A DNA stretch of 61,107 bases from Desulfovibrionaceae bacterium (GTDB lineage Bacteria; Desulfobacterota; Desulfovibrionia; Desulfovibrionales; Desulfovibrionaceae), in contig JACCQO010000020.1 of the NCBI GenBank assembly GCA_015709205.1, forward strand, positions 1-61,107, written 5' to 3'. Shown here piece after piece: positions 8,938 through 16,975 of the stretch. Each line of letters begins with the position of its first letter. Position 1 is the stretch's first letter. Both the position numbers and the translations under genes were made by a program. A model generated the notes under the pieces. It saw only the letters and a list, made by a program, of their open reading frames with translations, was not told the DNA's origin and did no database searches.

Positions 8938-10078
8938 GCGCGGGGTCGCGGAACCACGCGTCCATGAACGCGCGCTTGTCCGCGCAGCGCGGCTCGTTCC
9001 AGCAGGCCCCCAGGGCCGTGGCCGGAGCGGGCCGCGTTCCGTTCGCTCCGGCCACGACGGCCACGGCAAGCCGCCAGGGCCGTCCGGCGCGCACCACGTG
9101 CGCGTAGCTCGCGAAACTCTCGGCGAAATCCTCCCACACGCTGGTCAGGGCGTAGAGGCTCGGCAGGTTCGTACGTTCGAGTCGCGCATACAGCGCGGGC
9201 ACGGACGCGGCGGGCAGCGTGGGGTGGTCCGCGTAGTAGCGCAGTTCCCCGCGCTCCGGAAAGAGGCCCGCCCAGCGGCTGGTCCACGCGCCGTCGGCCC
9301 CGCGCACCCAGGACAGGGGCGGAAAGGCCCAGCCCCCGGCGGGCCGGGGTACGGCGGACTCCTCAGCGTTCCAGCCCGGATGCGCGCCCGTGAACAGCCC
9401 GAGCACGTGCCCGATTTCGTGCAGAAGGATGTAGCGCACGGCGTTTTCCGCCGTGTCCGCGCCGGGCTCCTCGATCTCCAGCCGCACGCGCACCGGCGCG
9501 TCCGCGCTTTGGCGGAAGAAGGTGGATTCCTTCCAGGACGCCCACGCGTTGGCCGTGCGCGCTCCCGCGGCCTCGGGGTCCAGGACGATGAACATGGCCT
9601 GCTCGCGGCCCGATCCGTCGCGCACGGTCTCGGCGTAGCCGGACGAGCCCAGCCCCGTGGCCGCGAACACGCCGATGAGCCGCTCGCGCAGCACCCGCGC
9701 CAGGGCCGGGGAAAGCGTCGCCTCCACCCCGGCCAGGGCGCGGGCGAAGGACGGCGGCGGCTCCACGGCCGAGGGGCGGGCGGCGAAGCCCCAGAGTTCG
9801 TTGTCCAGGGACACGTAGTCCACGGCCGCGTCCGGCAGCGGGGCCACGCGCTCGGCCAGCGGCCGCGCGGCCCATGCGCCGCCCCAGTAGGCCAGGGTGC
9901 GCACCTCGTGCTCGTGCACGCGGTGGCGCAGGTGGGCGCGCTGCAGCGCGCCGCAGCCCGGGAGCAGGACGAGCAGCAGGAGCAGGGCGACCGGCAGGAC
10001 GAACGCGGCCGGCACGAAAGCGGCCGGGCGCGCGGCCGTGGCCGCGGGGCTTTTGGCGAGGCGTGAGGGGCGGCGCAT
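8900..10078 (-). CDS. putative lipoprotein with zinc-metalloprotease HExxH motif
   Basis: A 392-residue exported protein of unknown role. The N-terminus is basic, with a hydrophobic stretch ending in LLPGC, so Cys42 is a likely lipidation site. HEIGHVLGL at 220-228 is a classical zinc-binding HExxH helix of metallopeptidases. A distal segment EDFAESFASYAH could supply the third ligand. The start has AAGGAG at good spacing. It ends inside the 3' end of the convergent diguanylate cyclase gene, and mutM follows upstream on the same strand with a 44-bp gap. I cannot name a peptidase family with confidence; the substrate is unknown. Confidence 0.75.
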   Translation of the reverse strand: MRRPSRLAKSPAATAARPAAFVPAAFVLPVALLLLLVLLPGCGALQRAHLRHRVHEHEVRTLAYWGGAWAARPLAERVAPLPDAAVDYVSLDNELWGFAARPSAVEPPPSFARALAGVEATLSPALARVLRERLIGVFAATGLGSSGYAETVRDGSGREQAMFIVLDPEAAGARTANAWASWKESTFFRQSADAPVRVRLEIEEPGADTAENAVRYILLHEIGHVLGLFTGAHPGWNAEESAVPRPAGGWAFPPLSWVRGADGAWTSRWAGLFPERGELRYYADHPTLPAASVPALYARLERTNLPSLYALTSVWEDFAESFASYAHVVRAGRPWRLAVAVVAGANGTRPAPATALGACWNEPRCADKRAFMDAWFRDPALSAGRAASNARP

Positions 10079-10122
10079 GGTCGTCTCCTTGACCTGTCGG
10101 GGGCCGCGATCGGCGCGGCCCG

Positions 10123-10974
10123 CTAGGGCTTCTGGCACTTCGGGCACCAGGTCGTGGTGCGCCCGGCGACCTTGGCGGAGCGCAGCCTGGTCGCGCACGC
10201 CGGGCACGGTTGGCCCGCGCGGCCGTAGACGCGGAACTTGTTCTGGAAATGGCCCACATCGCCGCGCGCGTCGCGGTAGTCGCTGATGGAGCTGCCGCAG
10301 GCGTCGATGGCCTCCCGCAGCACCTCGCGCACCGCCGCGAACAGGCGCGTCAGCCGCGCCGTGCCCAGCCGCGCGGCCGTGGCGTCGGGCCGGATGCCCG
10401 CGCGGTGCAGGGACTCGTCGGCGTAGATGTTGCCGATGCCCGCGACCACGCGCTGGTCCAGGAGCAGGCTCTTGATGCGCGCGTTGCGCCCGGCCGCGCG
10501 TGCGGCCAGGACGTCGGGCGCGGTCTCCAGGGGCTCGGGCCCCAGGGAGTCATAGAAGGGCCAGTCGCACAGCGTGCCGGGCGCGCATACGCGGCAGGAG
10601 CCGAAGGTGCGCGCGTCCTCGAAGAACAGGCGGCCGCCGTCGGCAAAGGTGAAGATGAGGTGCGTGTGCGGTCCCGGTTCCGGCGCGCTCTCGCCGCGCG
10701 CGGCCAGGGATTCGGGCGTGAACAGGCGGCCGGTCATGCGCAGGTGGAAGGCCAGGATCAGATCCGCCCCGCCGCCCCGGGGGCCGAGGTCCAGCAGGGC
10801 GACCTTGCCCCTGCGGCGCGCGCCGAGCACGGTGCGGCCCACGGCCCGGTCCAGGGCCGCGCGGTCGCCCTCCACGCTGCGCTCGCGGCGCACCGCCACC
10901 CCGGCGATCTCGCGCCCGGCCACGTCCTCGCGCAGTCCGCGCACGATGGTTTCCACTTCCGGCAGTTCGGGCAT
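10123..10974 (-). CDS. mutM: formamidopyrimidine-DNA glycosylase (Fpg/MutM)
   Basis: A base-excision repair glycosylase/AP lyase for 8-oxoguanine and formamidopyrimidines, 283 residues. The protein starts MPELPEVETIVRGL, giving the catalytic Pro2 and Glu3 after Met removal. RRRGKVALL carries the conserved lysine, and NIYADESLHRAGI is the helix-two-turn-helix region. The C-terminal zinc finger has Cys257, Cys260, Cys277 and Cys280. The start has AAGGAG nine bases upstream. It probably shares a transcript with the lipoprotein gene downstream. Confidence 0.96.
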   Translation of the reverse strand: MPELPEVETIVRGLREDVAGREIAGVAVRRERSVEGDRAALDRAVGRTVLGARRRGKVALLDLGPRGGGADLILAFHLRMTGRLFTPESLAARGESAPEPGPHTHLIFTFADGGRLFFEDARTFGSCRVCAPGTLCDWPFYDSLGPEPLETAPDVLAARAAGRNARIKSLLLDQRVVAGIGNIYADESLHRAGIRPDATAARLGTARLTRLFAAVREVLREAIDACGSSISDYRDARGDVGHFQNKFRVYGRAGQPCPACATRLRSAKVAGRTTTWCPKCQKP

Positions 10975-11157
10975 CTTGCTCTCCTTGTGCTCCGCGCGCG
11001 GTGCGAACGTCCGGCCGCGCGTCCCTCCCATGTAACCATTCCGCGCCGATCCGGGAAGGGGCGGCCGATCCGGACGGGGACGCCGGGCGCCGGGGCTGCG
11101 CGCGGGCGGCCCGGAAAAAGCTCCGGCCGCTCGCCCGAAAAAGTTCCGGACGCCCGG

Positions 11158-11186
11158 TTGACAAGCGCGCGCGAGGGGCATAGCTC
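11158..11186 (+). promoter_or_regulatory. putative promoter of the SAM-riboswitch transcript
   Basis: A perfect TTGACA at 11158-11163 is followed after 17 bp by the weak hexamer TAGCTC (11181-11186). This places transcription start just before the aptamer. Confidence 0.45.
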
Positions 11187-11194
11187 TAAACCGA

Positions 11195-11340
11195 CTCATG
11201 CAGAGGGTGCGAGGGATACGGCCCGCAGACCACCCGGCAACCTGCCTTGCGGCAAGGTGCCAATGCCGCCCCATAGGGGGCCCCATGAGGTTCACGACCG
11301 TTCTTTTTCGCGAACCTCTCCATTTCGGAGAGGTTTTTTT
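11195..11340 (+). promoter_or_regulatory. SAM-I (S-box) riboswitch with transcription-terminator expression platform
   Basis: The aptamer at 11195-11289 shows the S-box conserved blocks in order: AGAG, GAGGGA, GGCCC, CCGGCAACC, GGTGCCAAT and GCC. P1 is CTCATG (11195-11200) with CATGAG (11284-11289). GAGGTTC (11287-11293) can pair with GAACCTC (11312-11318) as an antiterminator. That pairing excludes both P1 and the terminator stem (11313-11321 with 11327-11335, then T7). SAM binding should therefore stabilise P1 and switch transcription off. The only downstream gene is the small protein at 11505. Confidence 0.9.
11313..11340 (+). terminator. intrinsic terminator of the SAM riboswitch
   Basis: A nine-base-pair stem AACCTCTCC/GGAGAGGTT with a five-base loop is followed by a run of Ts. 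It overlaps the 3' arm of the antiterminator. Confidence 0.9.
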
Positions 11341-11504
11341 GTTGCTGGCCCGGGTGGTCCGGGCGGGTGGGTCGATTTGCGGCTATTGCGCGCCCACCGA
11401 AAAACAAAGTCGCTAAAACGCCCAGGCCCGGAGCGTCGCACGCCGGGGCCGCGCAGGGGGAGCCAGGGACAGGGCACGTCCCTCCCCGCAACAAGGAGCA
11501 CTGC

Positions 11505-11774
11505 ATGTCTTCGTTCATCGACAAGCTCGAGAACGCCGCCAACGGCACCATCCACTTCCACTACCGCGACCGGGAGGGCGAGCGCATGCCCGAACACGCG
11601 GCCGACCCCCTGGCCCTGCTGGGGGACATCTCCAAGCTGCGCCTGGGAACCTCCGAGCGCGAGCAACTGCGCGAGATCCTGCGCAGCGAGATCCGCACCG
11701 AGGGGCCCGAGGCCGTGTGGAGCGCGCGCAGCTTCCGCAAGAACGTGATCCTTTCCTTCGGCCAGATCGTCTAG
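11505..11774 (+). CDS. small protein of unknown function under SAM-riboswitch control
   Basis: An 89-residue soluble protein starting MSSFIDKLENAANG, with AAGGAG upstream of its ATG. It has no signal peptide, membrane segment or cysteine. The sequence is rich in charged helix-forming residues (REQLREILRSEI) with an aromatic FHYRDREGE segment near residue 17 and a hydrophobic end (NVILSFGQIV). I do not recognise a family. It is the first gene after the SAM-I riboswitch, 165 bp past the terminator, and stands alone: the next gene is convergent. The context points to a role connected with methionine or SAM, but the sequence itself does not show one. Confidence 0.8.
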   Translation: MSSFIDKLENAANGTIHFHYRDREGERMPEHAADPLALLGDISKLRLGTSEREQLREILRSEIRTEGPEAVWSARSFRKNVILSFGQIV

Positions 11775-11799
11775 CCAGATCGTCTGGACGGCTCGTCTA
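11761..11799. repeat. 13-bp tandem repeat, three copies, across a stop codon
   Basis: Units 11761-11773, 11774-11786 and 11787-11799 (first two differ by one base, third more diverged) begin in the last codons of the preceding gene and run past its stop. Confidence 0.75.
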
Positions 11800-11843
11800 G
11801 CCGGTTCGCCGGGGCGGCCCCCCGGCCCGACGCCGCACGCAAC

Positions 11844-11874
11844 GCGGCCCCCGCTCCGTGGGAGCGGGGGCCGC
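11844..11874. terminator. GC-rich hairpin between convergent genes
   Basis: A perfect 14-bp stem (11844-11857 with 11861-11874) and a 3-nt loop lie between the 89-residue protein gene and the convergent ChaN-PDZ gene. No U-tract follows, so termination efficiency is uncertain. Confidence 0.5.
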
Positions 11875-11933
11875 ATGGCGCGGGGCGCAGCCCCTCCGCG
11901 TTCGATCCGCCCACAGGGCGGACCTTGGCGCGC

Positions 11934-13190
11934 CTACTCCAGTTCCACCGCCAGTTCCAGGGCCCCGCCGTCGCGCAGCACGGTCAGCCCCAGGGGCTTG
12001 CCCGCGCCTTTGGCCTTCACGGCCGCCTCGTGCAGCGACCAGAGCCCGTCCAGCGGCGCGCCGTTCGCGGCCACGATGGCGTCGCCGGGTTGCACCCCGG
12101 CGGCGGCCGCCGGGGAATCCTCGGCCACGTCCAGGACCATGGCCCGGCCGCCGGCGCCTTCCTTGTCGCCGTTCCCCGGCGTCTCCGTGGCTGCGTCCAC
12201 CCATTCCAGGGTGAAGCCCAAGCGGCTGGCGTGGGTCTGCGGGCAGTAGAAAAAGGCGTTGGCCTGGTCCGGGTCGGGCATGGGCCCGCCGCGCCAGGGC
12301 AGCACGGAGACGACCTTGGCCCCGGGATCCAGGGTCTTGATGCGCGCGGCGATGCCCCAGCCGTATTCCACGTGCCCGGCCCCGGCCAGCACCACGACCG
12401 GCGAGGCGAAGCGCTTGTGCAGGAGCACGGCGCGCTCGGCCATCTTGGTGTCCCAGAGCGACTGCACCAGGAAGAAGCGCTCGATGGAGGCGCGCGGGCG
12501 GCTGGTGGCGTTTTCCGCGCCCATGGCCTGGTGGCGGCGGAACTCCTCCTCCAGGGCCTCCTCCTGCGCCCGGGGCGGCGGCAGGATGCGCTCGGGCAGG
12601 TAGCGGCGGTCGGCCTCGTCCACCGCGTCCACGCCGTCGCGGCTCACGGTGCGCACCACGCGCGAGGGCACGTTCAGGGCGTAGAGCGGCGGCATTTCCG
12701 GCGCGCGCGAGAGCTTGAAGATGGGCGCGTACAGGGAGAAGTCGAAGCGCCAGGTGTGCGCCCAGTCCAGGGCCTCGGGCAGCTTTTCCAAGGGGATCGC
12801 GCCGGAGTTGAAGGAGTCGAGCACGTCCTGGGCGTCCTCGGAGACCATTTCCAGGCCGACCACGGGCTGGCGCCCGGCCCCGGCCAGGGCGGCGATGATC
12901 CGCGTCTGGGCCGTGTGGTCGCAGGCCACGGTGTGGCCCTCGCCCACGAGCACGTAGTCCGCGCCGTTGGAGAGCGAGGAGAGGAAGGCGAACTCGTTGA
13001 GGTCGATGGGCGTGACCGTGCGGCCGTTGGACACGAGCATGTCGCCGGGCTTCAGGGCGTCGGCGTCACGCGGGCCGGCGGCCCCCAGGCGCGCGTCGGC
13101 GGCGGCGGGACGGTGCGCCGTGCGGGCGCAGCCGCCCGCCGCCGTCGCGGCGAGCAGAAGACAGAGGACGAACCGAAGGGCTAATCCCAC
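11934..13190 (-). CDS. ChaN-family lipoprotein with C-terminal PDZ domain
   Basis: A 418-residue probable lipoprotein starting with GTG at 13190. The signal peptide ends in AAGGC, making Cys21 the lipidation site. The ChaN/Tiki-like (DUF399) domain is marked by LVGEGHTVACDH and, near its end, AGAGHVEYGWG; in characterised ChaN these His-rich segments bind haem. A PDZ domain occupies the last 90 or so residues (VLDVAEDSPAAAAGVQPGDA). The gene overlaps the paaK-like gene by 10 bp and has GAGGA within that gene as its ribosome-binding site, so translation is probably coupled. The PDZ fusion suggests it docks to another envelope protein. Haem binding is inferred from the family. Confidence 0.85.
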   Translation of the reverse strand: MGLALRFVLCLLLAATAAGGCARTAHRPAAADARLGAAGPRDADALKPGDMLVSNGRTVTPIDLNEFAFLSSLSNGADYVLVGEGHTVACDHTAQTRIIAALAGAGRQPVVGLEMVSEDAQDVLDSFNSGAIPLEKLPEALDWAHTWRFDFSLYAPIFKLSRAPEMPPLYALNVPSRVVRTVSRDGVDAVDEADRRYLPERILPPPRAQEEALEEEFRRHQAMGAENATSRPRASIERFFLVQSLWDTKMAERAVLLHKRFASPVVVLAGAGHVEYGWGIAARIKTLDPGAKVVSVLPWRGGPMPDPDQANAFFYCPQTHASRLGFTLEWVDAATETPGNGDKEGAGGRAMVLDVAEDSPAAAAGVQPGDAIVAANGAPLDGLWSLHEAAVKAKGAGKPLGLTVLRDGGALELAVELE

Positions 13191-14446
13191 TTGCGCTTGT
13201 CCTCGATGGGACGAATCTGCGGCGGCAGGGTGCCCGGGGTGAGCACCTTGAGCAGCGGGCGCAGCTTGATCTTCTCGCGGAAGGTGTGCAGCAGCTCGTC
13301 CTCGCGCTTGAAGTTCACGGCCTCGATGAGCAGGGTCATCTCGTCGATGCCGCCGGGGTTGGTGACCTCGATCTGCCAGCGCTTGATCTCCTCGTACTGG
13401 GCCATGACGTGCTCGACCTGGTGCGGGTAGACGAACATGCCCTTGATGCGCGCGGTGGTGTCCACGCGGCCCACGATGCTGCCCAGGCGCGGGCTGGTGC
13501 GGCCGCACTGGCAGGGCGAGCGGTCGATGTAGGAGAGGTCGCCCGTGGCCAGGCGGATCAGCGGATAGGTCTTGTTGAAGGCCGTGACCACGATTTCGCC
13601 GACCTCGCCGTCCTTGAGCGGAATGCCCGTGTCCGGATGGCAGATCTCCACGTAGGCGCGGTTGGCGATGTGCAGGCCGCACTTGTGGAAGCACTCGTAG
13701 CCGATGCAGCCCACGTCCGCCGTGCCGTAGCCCTGGCGCATGATCAGGTCGAACTTCTTCTCCAGGGTGGAGCGCATCTTTTCCGAGAACTTTTCGCCCG
13801 TGACGAAGGCCACCTCCACGTAGAGGTCCTTGCGCAGGTTCACGCCGACCTCCTCGGCCTTCTGGGCGATGTGCATCAGATAGCTCGGTGCGCCCACATA
13901 GCCCGTGACGCGCAGCTTCTGCATGATCTCCAGCTGGGTGGTGGAGTCGGACTGGCCCGAGGGCACCACGGCGCAGCTCAGGTTCTTGAGCGGCTCCTCG
14001 AACATCAGGGCCGAGGGCGCGAGCTGGTAGGGGAAGGTGATCTGGGCCAGGTCCCCGGCGCGGAAGCCCGCGGCGTAGAAGCCCTCGGTCCAGCCCCAGT
14101 AGTCGTCGCTGCGGTCCTCGGGGTCGAAGATCGGGCCCGGGGACATGAACACGCGCTTGAGCTCGCCGAGGTCCTTGGTCAACAGGCCACCCAGGCGCGG
14201 GCCCATGGACTGCAGGAAGATGAGCTCCTTCTTCTTGAGGATGGGGATGTGCTTGATGTCCGAGAGCTGGCGGAACTTGTCCACGTTGAACTGCGCCCGG
14301 TCGAAGCGCTTCTTCACGTCCTCGGAATAGCGGTAGGCGTATTGCAGAAGATCCTTGAGCTGGATCAGGTAGTACTGTTTGCGCTCGCTCTCGTCGAGCA
14401 CTTCGCGGCGGCTGAAGATGCCTTCCGTGCGGTCTTTGCGGGTCAT
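13181..14446 (-). CDS. phenylacetate-CoA ligase family AMP-forming enzyme
   Basis: A 421-residue member of the PaaK family, which activates aryl or acyl acids to CoA thioesters through an adenylate. Visible marks are the N-terminal FSRREVLDESERKQYYL, the TTQLEIMQ region, GYGTADVGCIGYEC (substrate/nucleotide region), LIRLATGDLSYID, and the C-terminal GRVDTTARIKGMFVYPHQVE hinge. A Cys/His set (GYECFHKCGLH and SPCQCG) resembles the zinc-like site of some PaaK homologues. There are no other phenylacetate catabolic genes nearby, so the substrate is unknown. GGGAG lies upstream of the ATG. It is divergent from the tetR gene. Confidence 0.88.
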   Translation of the reverse strand: MTRKDRTEGIFSRREVLDESERKQYYLIQLKDLLQYAYRYSEDVKKRFDRAQFNVDKFRQLSDIKHIPILKKKELIFLQSMGPRLGGLLTKDLGELKRVFMSPGPIFDPEDRSDDYWGWTEGFYAAGFRAGDLAQITFPYQLAPSALMFEEPLKNLSCAVVPSGQSDSTTQLEIMQKLRVTGYVGAPSYLMHIAQKAEEVGVNLRKDLYVEVAFVTGEKFSEKMRSTLEKKFDLIMRQGYGTADVGCIGYECFHKCGLHIANRAYVEICHPDTGIPLKDGEVGEIVVTAFNKTYPLIRLATGDLSYIDRSPCQCGRTSPRLGSIVGRVDTTARIKGMFVYPHQVEHVMAQYEEIKRWQIEVTNPGGIDEMTLLIEAVNFKREDELLHTFREKIKLRPLLKVLTPGTLPPQIRPIEDKRKWD

Positions 14447-14720
14447 TGCGGGTGCTCCCGTATTGCTCGCGGATTGCTCCGTTGAAGAAAAGAAAAGGCC
14501 TCGCGCGCGGATCCGTTCCGCACCCGGGGGAATTCAGGGGATTGTCTACCTTCGTCAACGGAACAAAGCAAGCATTTTTTTATATCCCATTGTTATAGAT
14601 GGATATTTTTTGGCATCCTCCGCGCGCCGGGGAGGGGCGGCGGCGCTGTTTCCGCAACAGGGGGGCGGCTCCGGGCGCGGCATGCGGCAAGTGCGTGGGG
14701 GCGGGCTGCTGACGGGGGGG
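14447..14720. other. intergenic region between divergent genes, with an AT-rich island
   Basis: No gene is supported here. The unusual part is an AT-rich stretch at about 14567-14616. It contains an imperfect inverted repeat with ATATCC on one arm and GGATAT on the other, around TTGTTATAG. It may hold the paaK promoter or a regulator site. Confidence 0.4.
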
Positions 14721-14768
14721 TTGACGTGGAGGCGGTTTTAATGCATTTGTCTTAATCAAACGCATTAA
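14721..14768 (+). promoter_or_regulatory. promoter and likely TetR operator of the tetR-acyltransferase pair
   Basis: A TTGACG hexamer at 14721-14726 is followed by an 11-bp inverted repeat, TTAATGCATTT (14738-14748) and AAACGCATTAA (14758-14768), one mismatch. It covers the expected -10 and start region, as an autorepressor site would. Confidence 0.65.
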
Positions 14769-14791
14769 GCCCGCGCAACGCAGGGAACGAC

Positions 14792-15475
14792 ATGGGATTC
14801 AATCCGACGACCACCAGGGAGCGCGTCTTTGTCGCCGCGATCGCCGTTTTTGCGGAAAAGGGCTTCAAGGGCGCCACGGTGCGCGAGATCTGCCGCCGTG
14901 CCGAGAGCGCGAACATGAACGCCGTGAATTACTACTTCGGCGGCAAGGACGCGCTCTACAGGAAGATCCTGCACATGATGTTCGCGGAGTTGGGCAACCG
15001 GATGCAGACGCTGGGCAGCGAGGACCGCTCCGTGGACCCGGAGCGACGGCTGTGCGACCTGGTGCGCTCCTACTGCGCCATGCTTTTTGCCGGCGGCAAG
15101 CCGGGCGCGGACAGCCTGGCCATCTTCAACAACGAGATGTCCCAACCCTCGGCGCTGCTCAACGAGCTCGTCGATGCCCATCTCGTGCCCCAGAACCGCG
15201 CCATCCTGGCCCTGTTCCGCGAACTGATGGGCGAGGACGCGCCCGAGTGGCTGCTGCGCGACTGCGCGGTGAGCGTCTTCAGCCAGGTCATGTACTACTC
15301 CACGACCTGGGTGATCTTTTCGCGGGTCAACCCGGACCACCCGGGCATGGCCGCGTACCACGAGCACCTGGCCGAACACGTCTGCCGCTTTTCCCTGGCC
15401 GGCATCCGGGAGATGCGGCGCGCCCACGCGGCGGGCGAACTGGCGCCGCCGGACGAAACGAGGAGGACGGAATGA
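14792..15475 (+). CDS. TetR/AcrR-family regulator, CecR-like
   Basis: A 227-residue one-component repressor. The N-terminal helix-turn-helix is clear (FAEKGFKGATVREICRRAES followed by MNAVNYYFGGKDALYRKIL). The C-terminal half (NEMSQPSALLNELVDAHLVP and HPGMAAYHEHLAEHV) resembles the CecR/YbiH group, whose ligands are small hydrophobic compounds. A palindromic operator candidate lies 24 bp upstream. Its stop overlaps the start of the acyltransferase gene in ATGA, so the two are translated together and the regulator most likely controls itself and that gene. Confidence 0.9.
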   Translation: MGFNPTTTRERVFVAAIAVFAEKGFKGATVREICRRAESANMNAVNYYFGGKDALYRKILHMMFAELGNRMQTLGSEDRSVDPERRLCDLVRSYCAMLFAGGKPGADSLAIFNNEMSQPSALLNELVDAHLVPQNRAILALFRELMGEDAPEWLLRDCAVSVFSQVMYYSTTWVIFSRVNPDHPGMAAYHEHLAEHVCRFSLAGIREMRRAHAAGELAPPDETRRTE

Positions 15476-16710
15476 AGACGGAGTATCCCCGTGTCGTGTT
15501 CCTGGACAACGTGCGCACCCTGGTCGTGCTGTTTGTGGTCGTGTTGCACGCGGCGTGCGCCTACGCCCAGATCATCCCCTGGTGGCCGGTGCAGGAATTC
15601 CCCAAGGAGCCGCCCTATTCCCTGGTGATCCTCTTTTTCGATCTGTTCTGCATGCCCGTGCTCTTCTTCGTCGCCGGGTATTTCGCGGTGCACTCCCTGC
15701 GCCGCCACGGGGCGGCCGGCTTCGTCGCGGCCAAGCTGCGGCGGCTCGGCGCGCCGCTGGTGCTGCTGGGGATATTCTACGTGCCGCTCATGAGCTACGT
15801 GGGATATCTGCGGCGCACGCCGGATGGCTGGGGCTTTTTCGATTTCTGGCTGTTCCAGCTTTCCACGGCCTGGAAACCCGGGTTCGTGCTCTTCGACTCC
15901 CCGGAGACGGCCCTGCCGCACGCCAACGATTTTTCCCAGTGGCACCTCTGGTTCATCTCGATGCTGCTGGTCTTTTTTCTGATCTATGCCGCGGCGGCGC
16001 GGTGCTGCGCAGGCGGCGAAGCCGGAGCGCGCGCCGGGGAACGGGAGGCGGCCCGCGGCGGCGAGGTGCTGCTTTCCCTGCTGGCGGCGGGCTGTGCGGC
16101 GGCCGTGGGCATCGCGGCCTCGAACATGGTCGTGCCGAACTGGGCCTGGGCCGGCGTGGGCGGCTATCTGATGTTCCAGCCCAGCCGGGTGGGGCTCTAC
16201 GCCGCGCTCTTCTGCCTGGGGTTGCTTGCCGCGCGGCGGCGCTGGTTCGAGCGCGGCGCCCTGCCCGGGCCGCTGTGGCTCTGGGGTGTGCTGGCGGTGG
16301 CGTCGAGCCTGGGGTTCATCGCCGCGGCCCGGCTGCTGATGGCGGCTCCGGGCCATGCGCCCGCGGGCCTGGCCCTGGCCACCGGAGGATTGCGCGCCCT
16401 GCTCGCCCTGGCCTGGCTGGTGGTGCTGCTCAAGGCGGCGCAACGCTGGTGGAACGCGCCGCGCCCGGTGTGCGCGGATCTGGCCCGCAGTTCCTACGAC
16501 ATCTTTCTGCTGCACCTGCCCCTGGTGGTGGGCCTGCAGCTCGCGGCCACGTTCCTGCCCGTGGACTTCGCGGTCAAGTTCGTCCTGGAATTCGCGCTGG
16601 GCGCGGCCCTGTGCTGGCTGCTCAGCCGCACGCTCGTCCGGCCGCACCCCACCCTGGCCGCCTGCGCGCTCCTGCTCGCCTTCCTGACCGCCTGTTTGGC
16701 CCTGCGCTGA
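15472..16710 (+). CDS. membrane acyltransferase family 3 protein
   Basis: A 412-residue integral membrane protein of the acyltransferase-3 family (OafA/OpgC type), which transfers acyl groups to envelope glycans or lipids. The typical N-terminus is LDNVRTLVVLFVVVLHAAC with the conserved His in the first membrane helix, followed by FFVAGYFAVHSLRRHG. About ten hydrophobic segments can be counted. A Gly/Ala/Arg-rich insert (about residues 178-200) interrupts the middle. AGGAGG precedes the ATG, which overlaps the tetR stop. The acceptor is unknown; the coupling to a CecR-like regulator suggests an induced envelope modification. Confidence 0.85.
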   Translation: MKTEYPRVVFLDNVRTLVVLFVVVLHAACAYAQIIPWWPVQEFPKEPPYSLVILFFDLFCMPVLFFVAGYFAVHSLRRHGAAGFVAAKLRRLGAPLVLLGIFYVPLMSYVGYLRRTPDGWGFFDFWLFQLSTAWKPGFVLFDSPETALPHANDFSQWHLWFISMLLVFFLIYAAAARCCAGGEAGARAGEREAARGGEVLLSLLAAGCAAAVGIAASNMVVPNWAWAGVGGYLMFQPSRVGLYAALFCLGLLAARRRWFERGALPGPLWLWGVLAVASSLGFIAAARLLMAAPGHAPAGLALATGGLRALLALAWLVVLLKAAQRWWNAPRPVCADLARSSYDIFLLHLPLVVGLQLAATFLPVDFAVKFVLEFALGAALCWLLSRTLVRPHPTLAACALLLAFLTACLALR

Positions 16711-16938
16711 CGGCGCGACGGCGCGACCGCCTCTCCTCACCCCATCCCCCAAAAACTGCCGGTATGGGGCGAGGGAACGCCGCCGCCGTGGCCCTTGCCG
16801 GATATTCGTTGGTGTGGAGGGGCCTATCGGCCCCGTCTGGCATGGAGGGGACTGGGTGACGTTCTGGCCGCTTCGAAAATCCTGAAAATCGACGCCCAGA
16901 AATTCTGATCGCTACGACACCGGGCATGCGCCCCTCCC

Positions 16939-16966
16939 CCGCCTCCCCCCAGCTCTTCGCCTTCCC
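16939..16966. repeat. 28-nt dispersed repeat, copy 2
   Basis: It matches 41-68 with one mismatch and lies 10 bp from the stop codon of the minus-strand trmI gene. The preceding 16711-16938 holds no gene, only a CCCCAT/ATGGGG stem (16740-16769) and a CAGAAATTCTG palindrome. Confidence 0.6.
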
Positions 16967-16975
16967 TCCCCGCGC

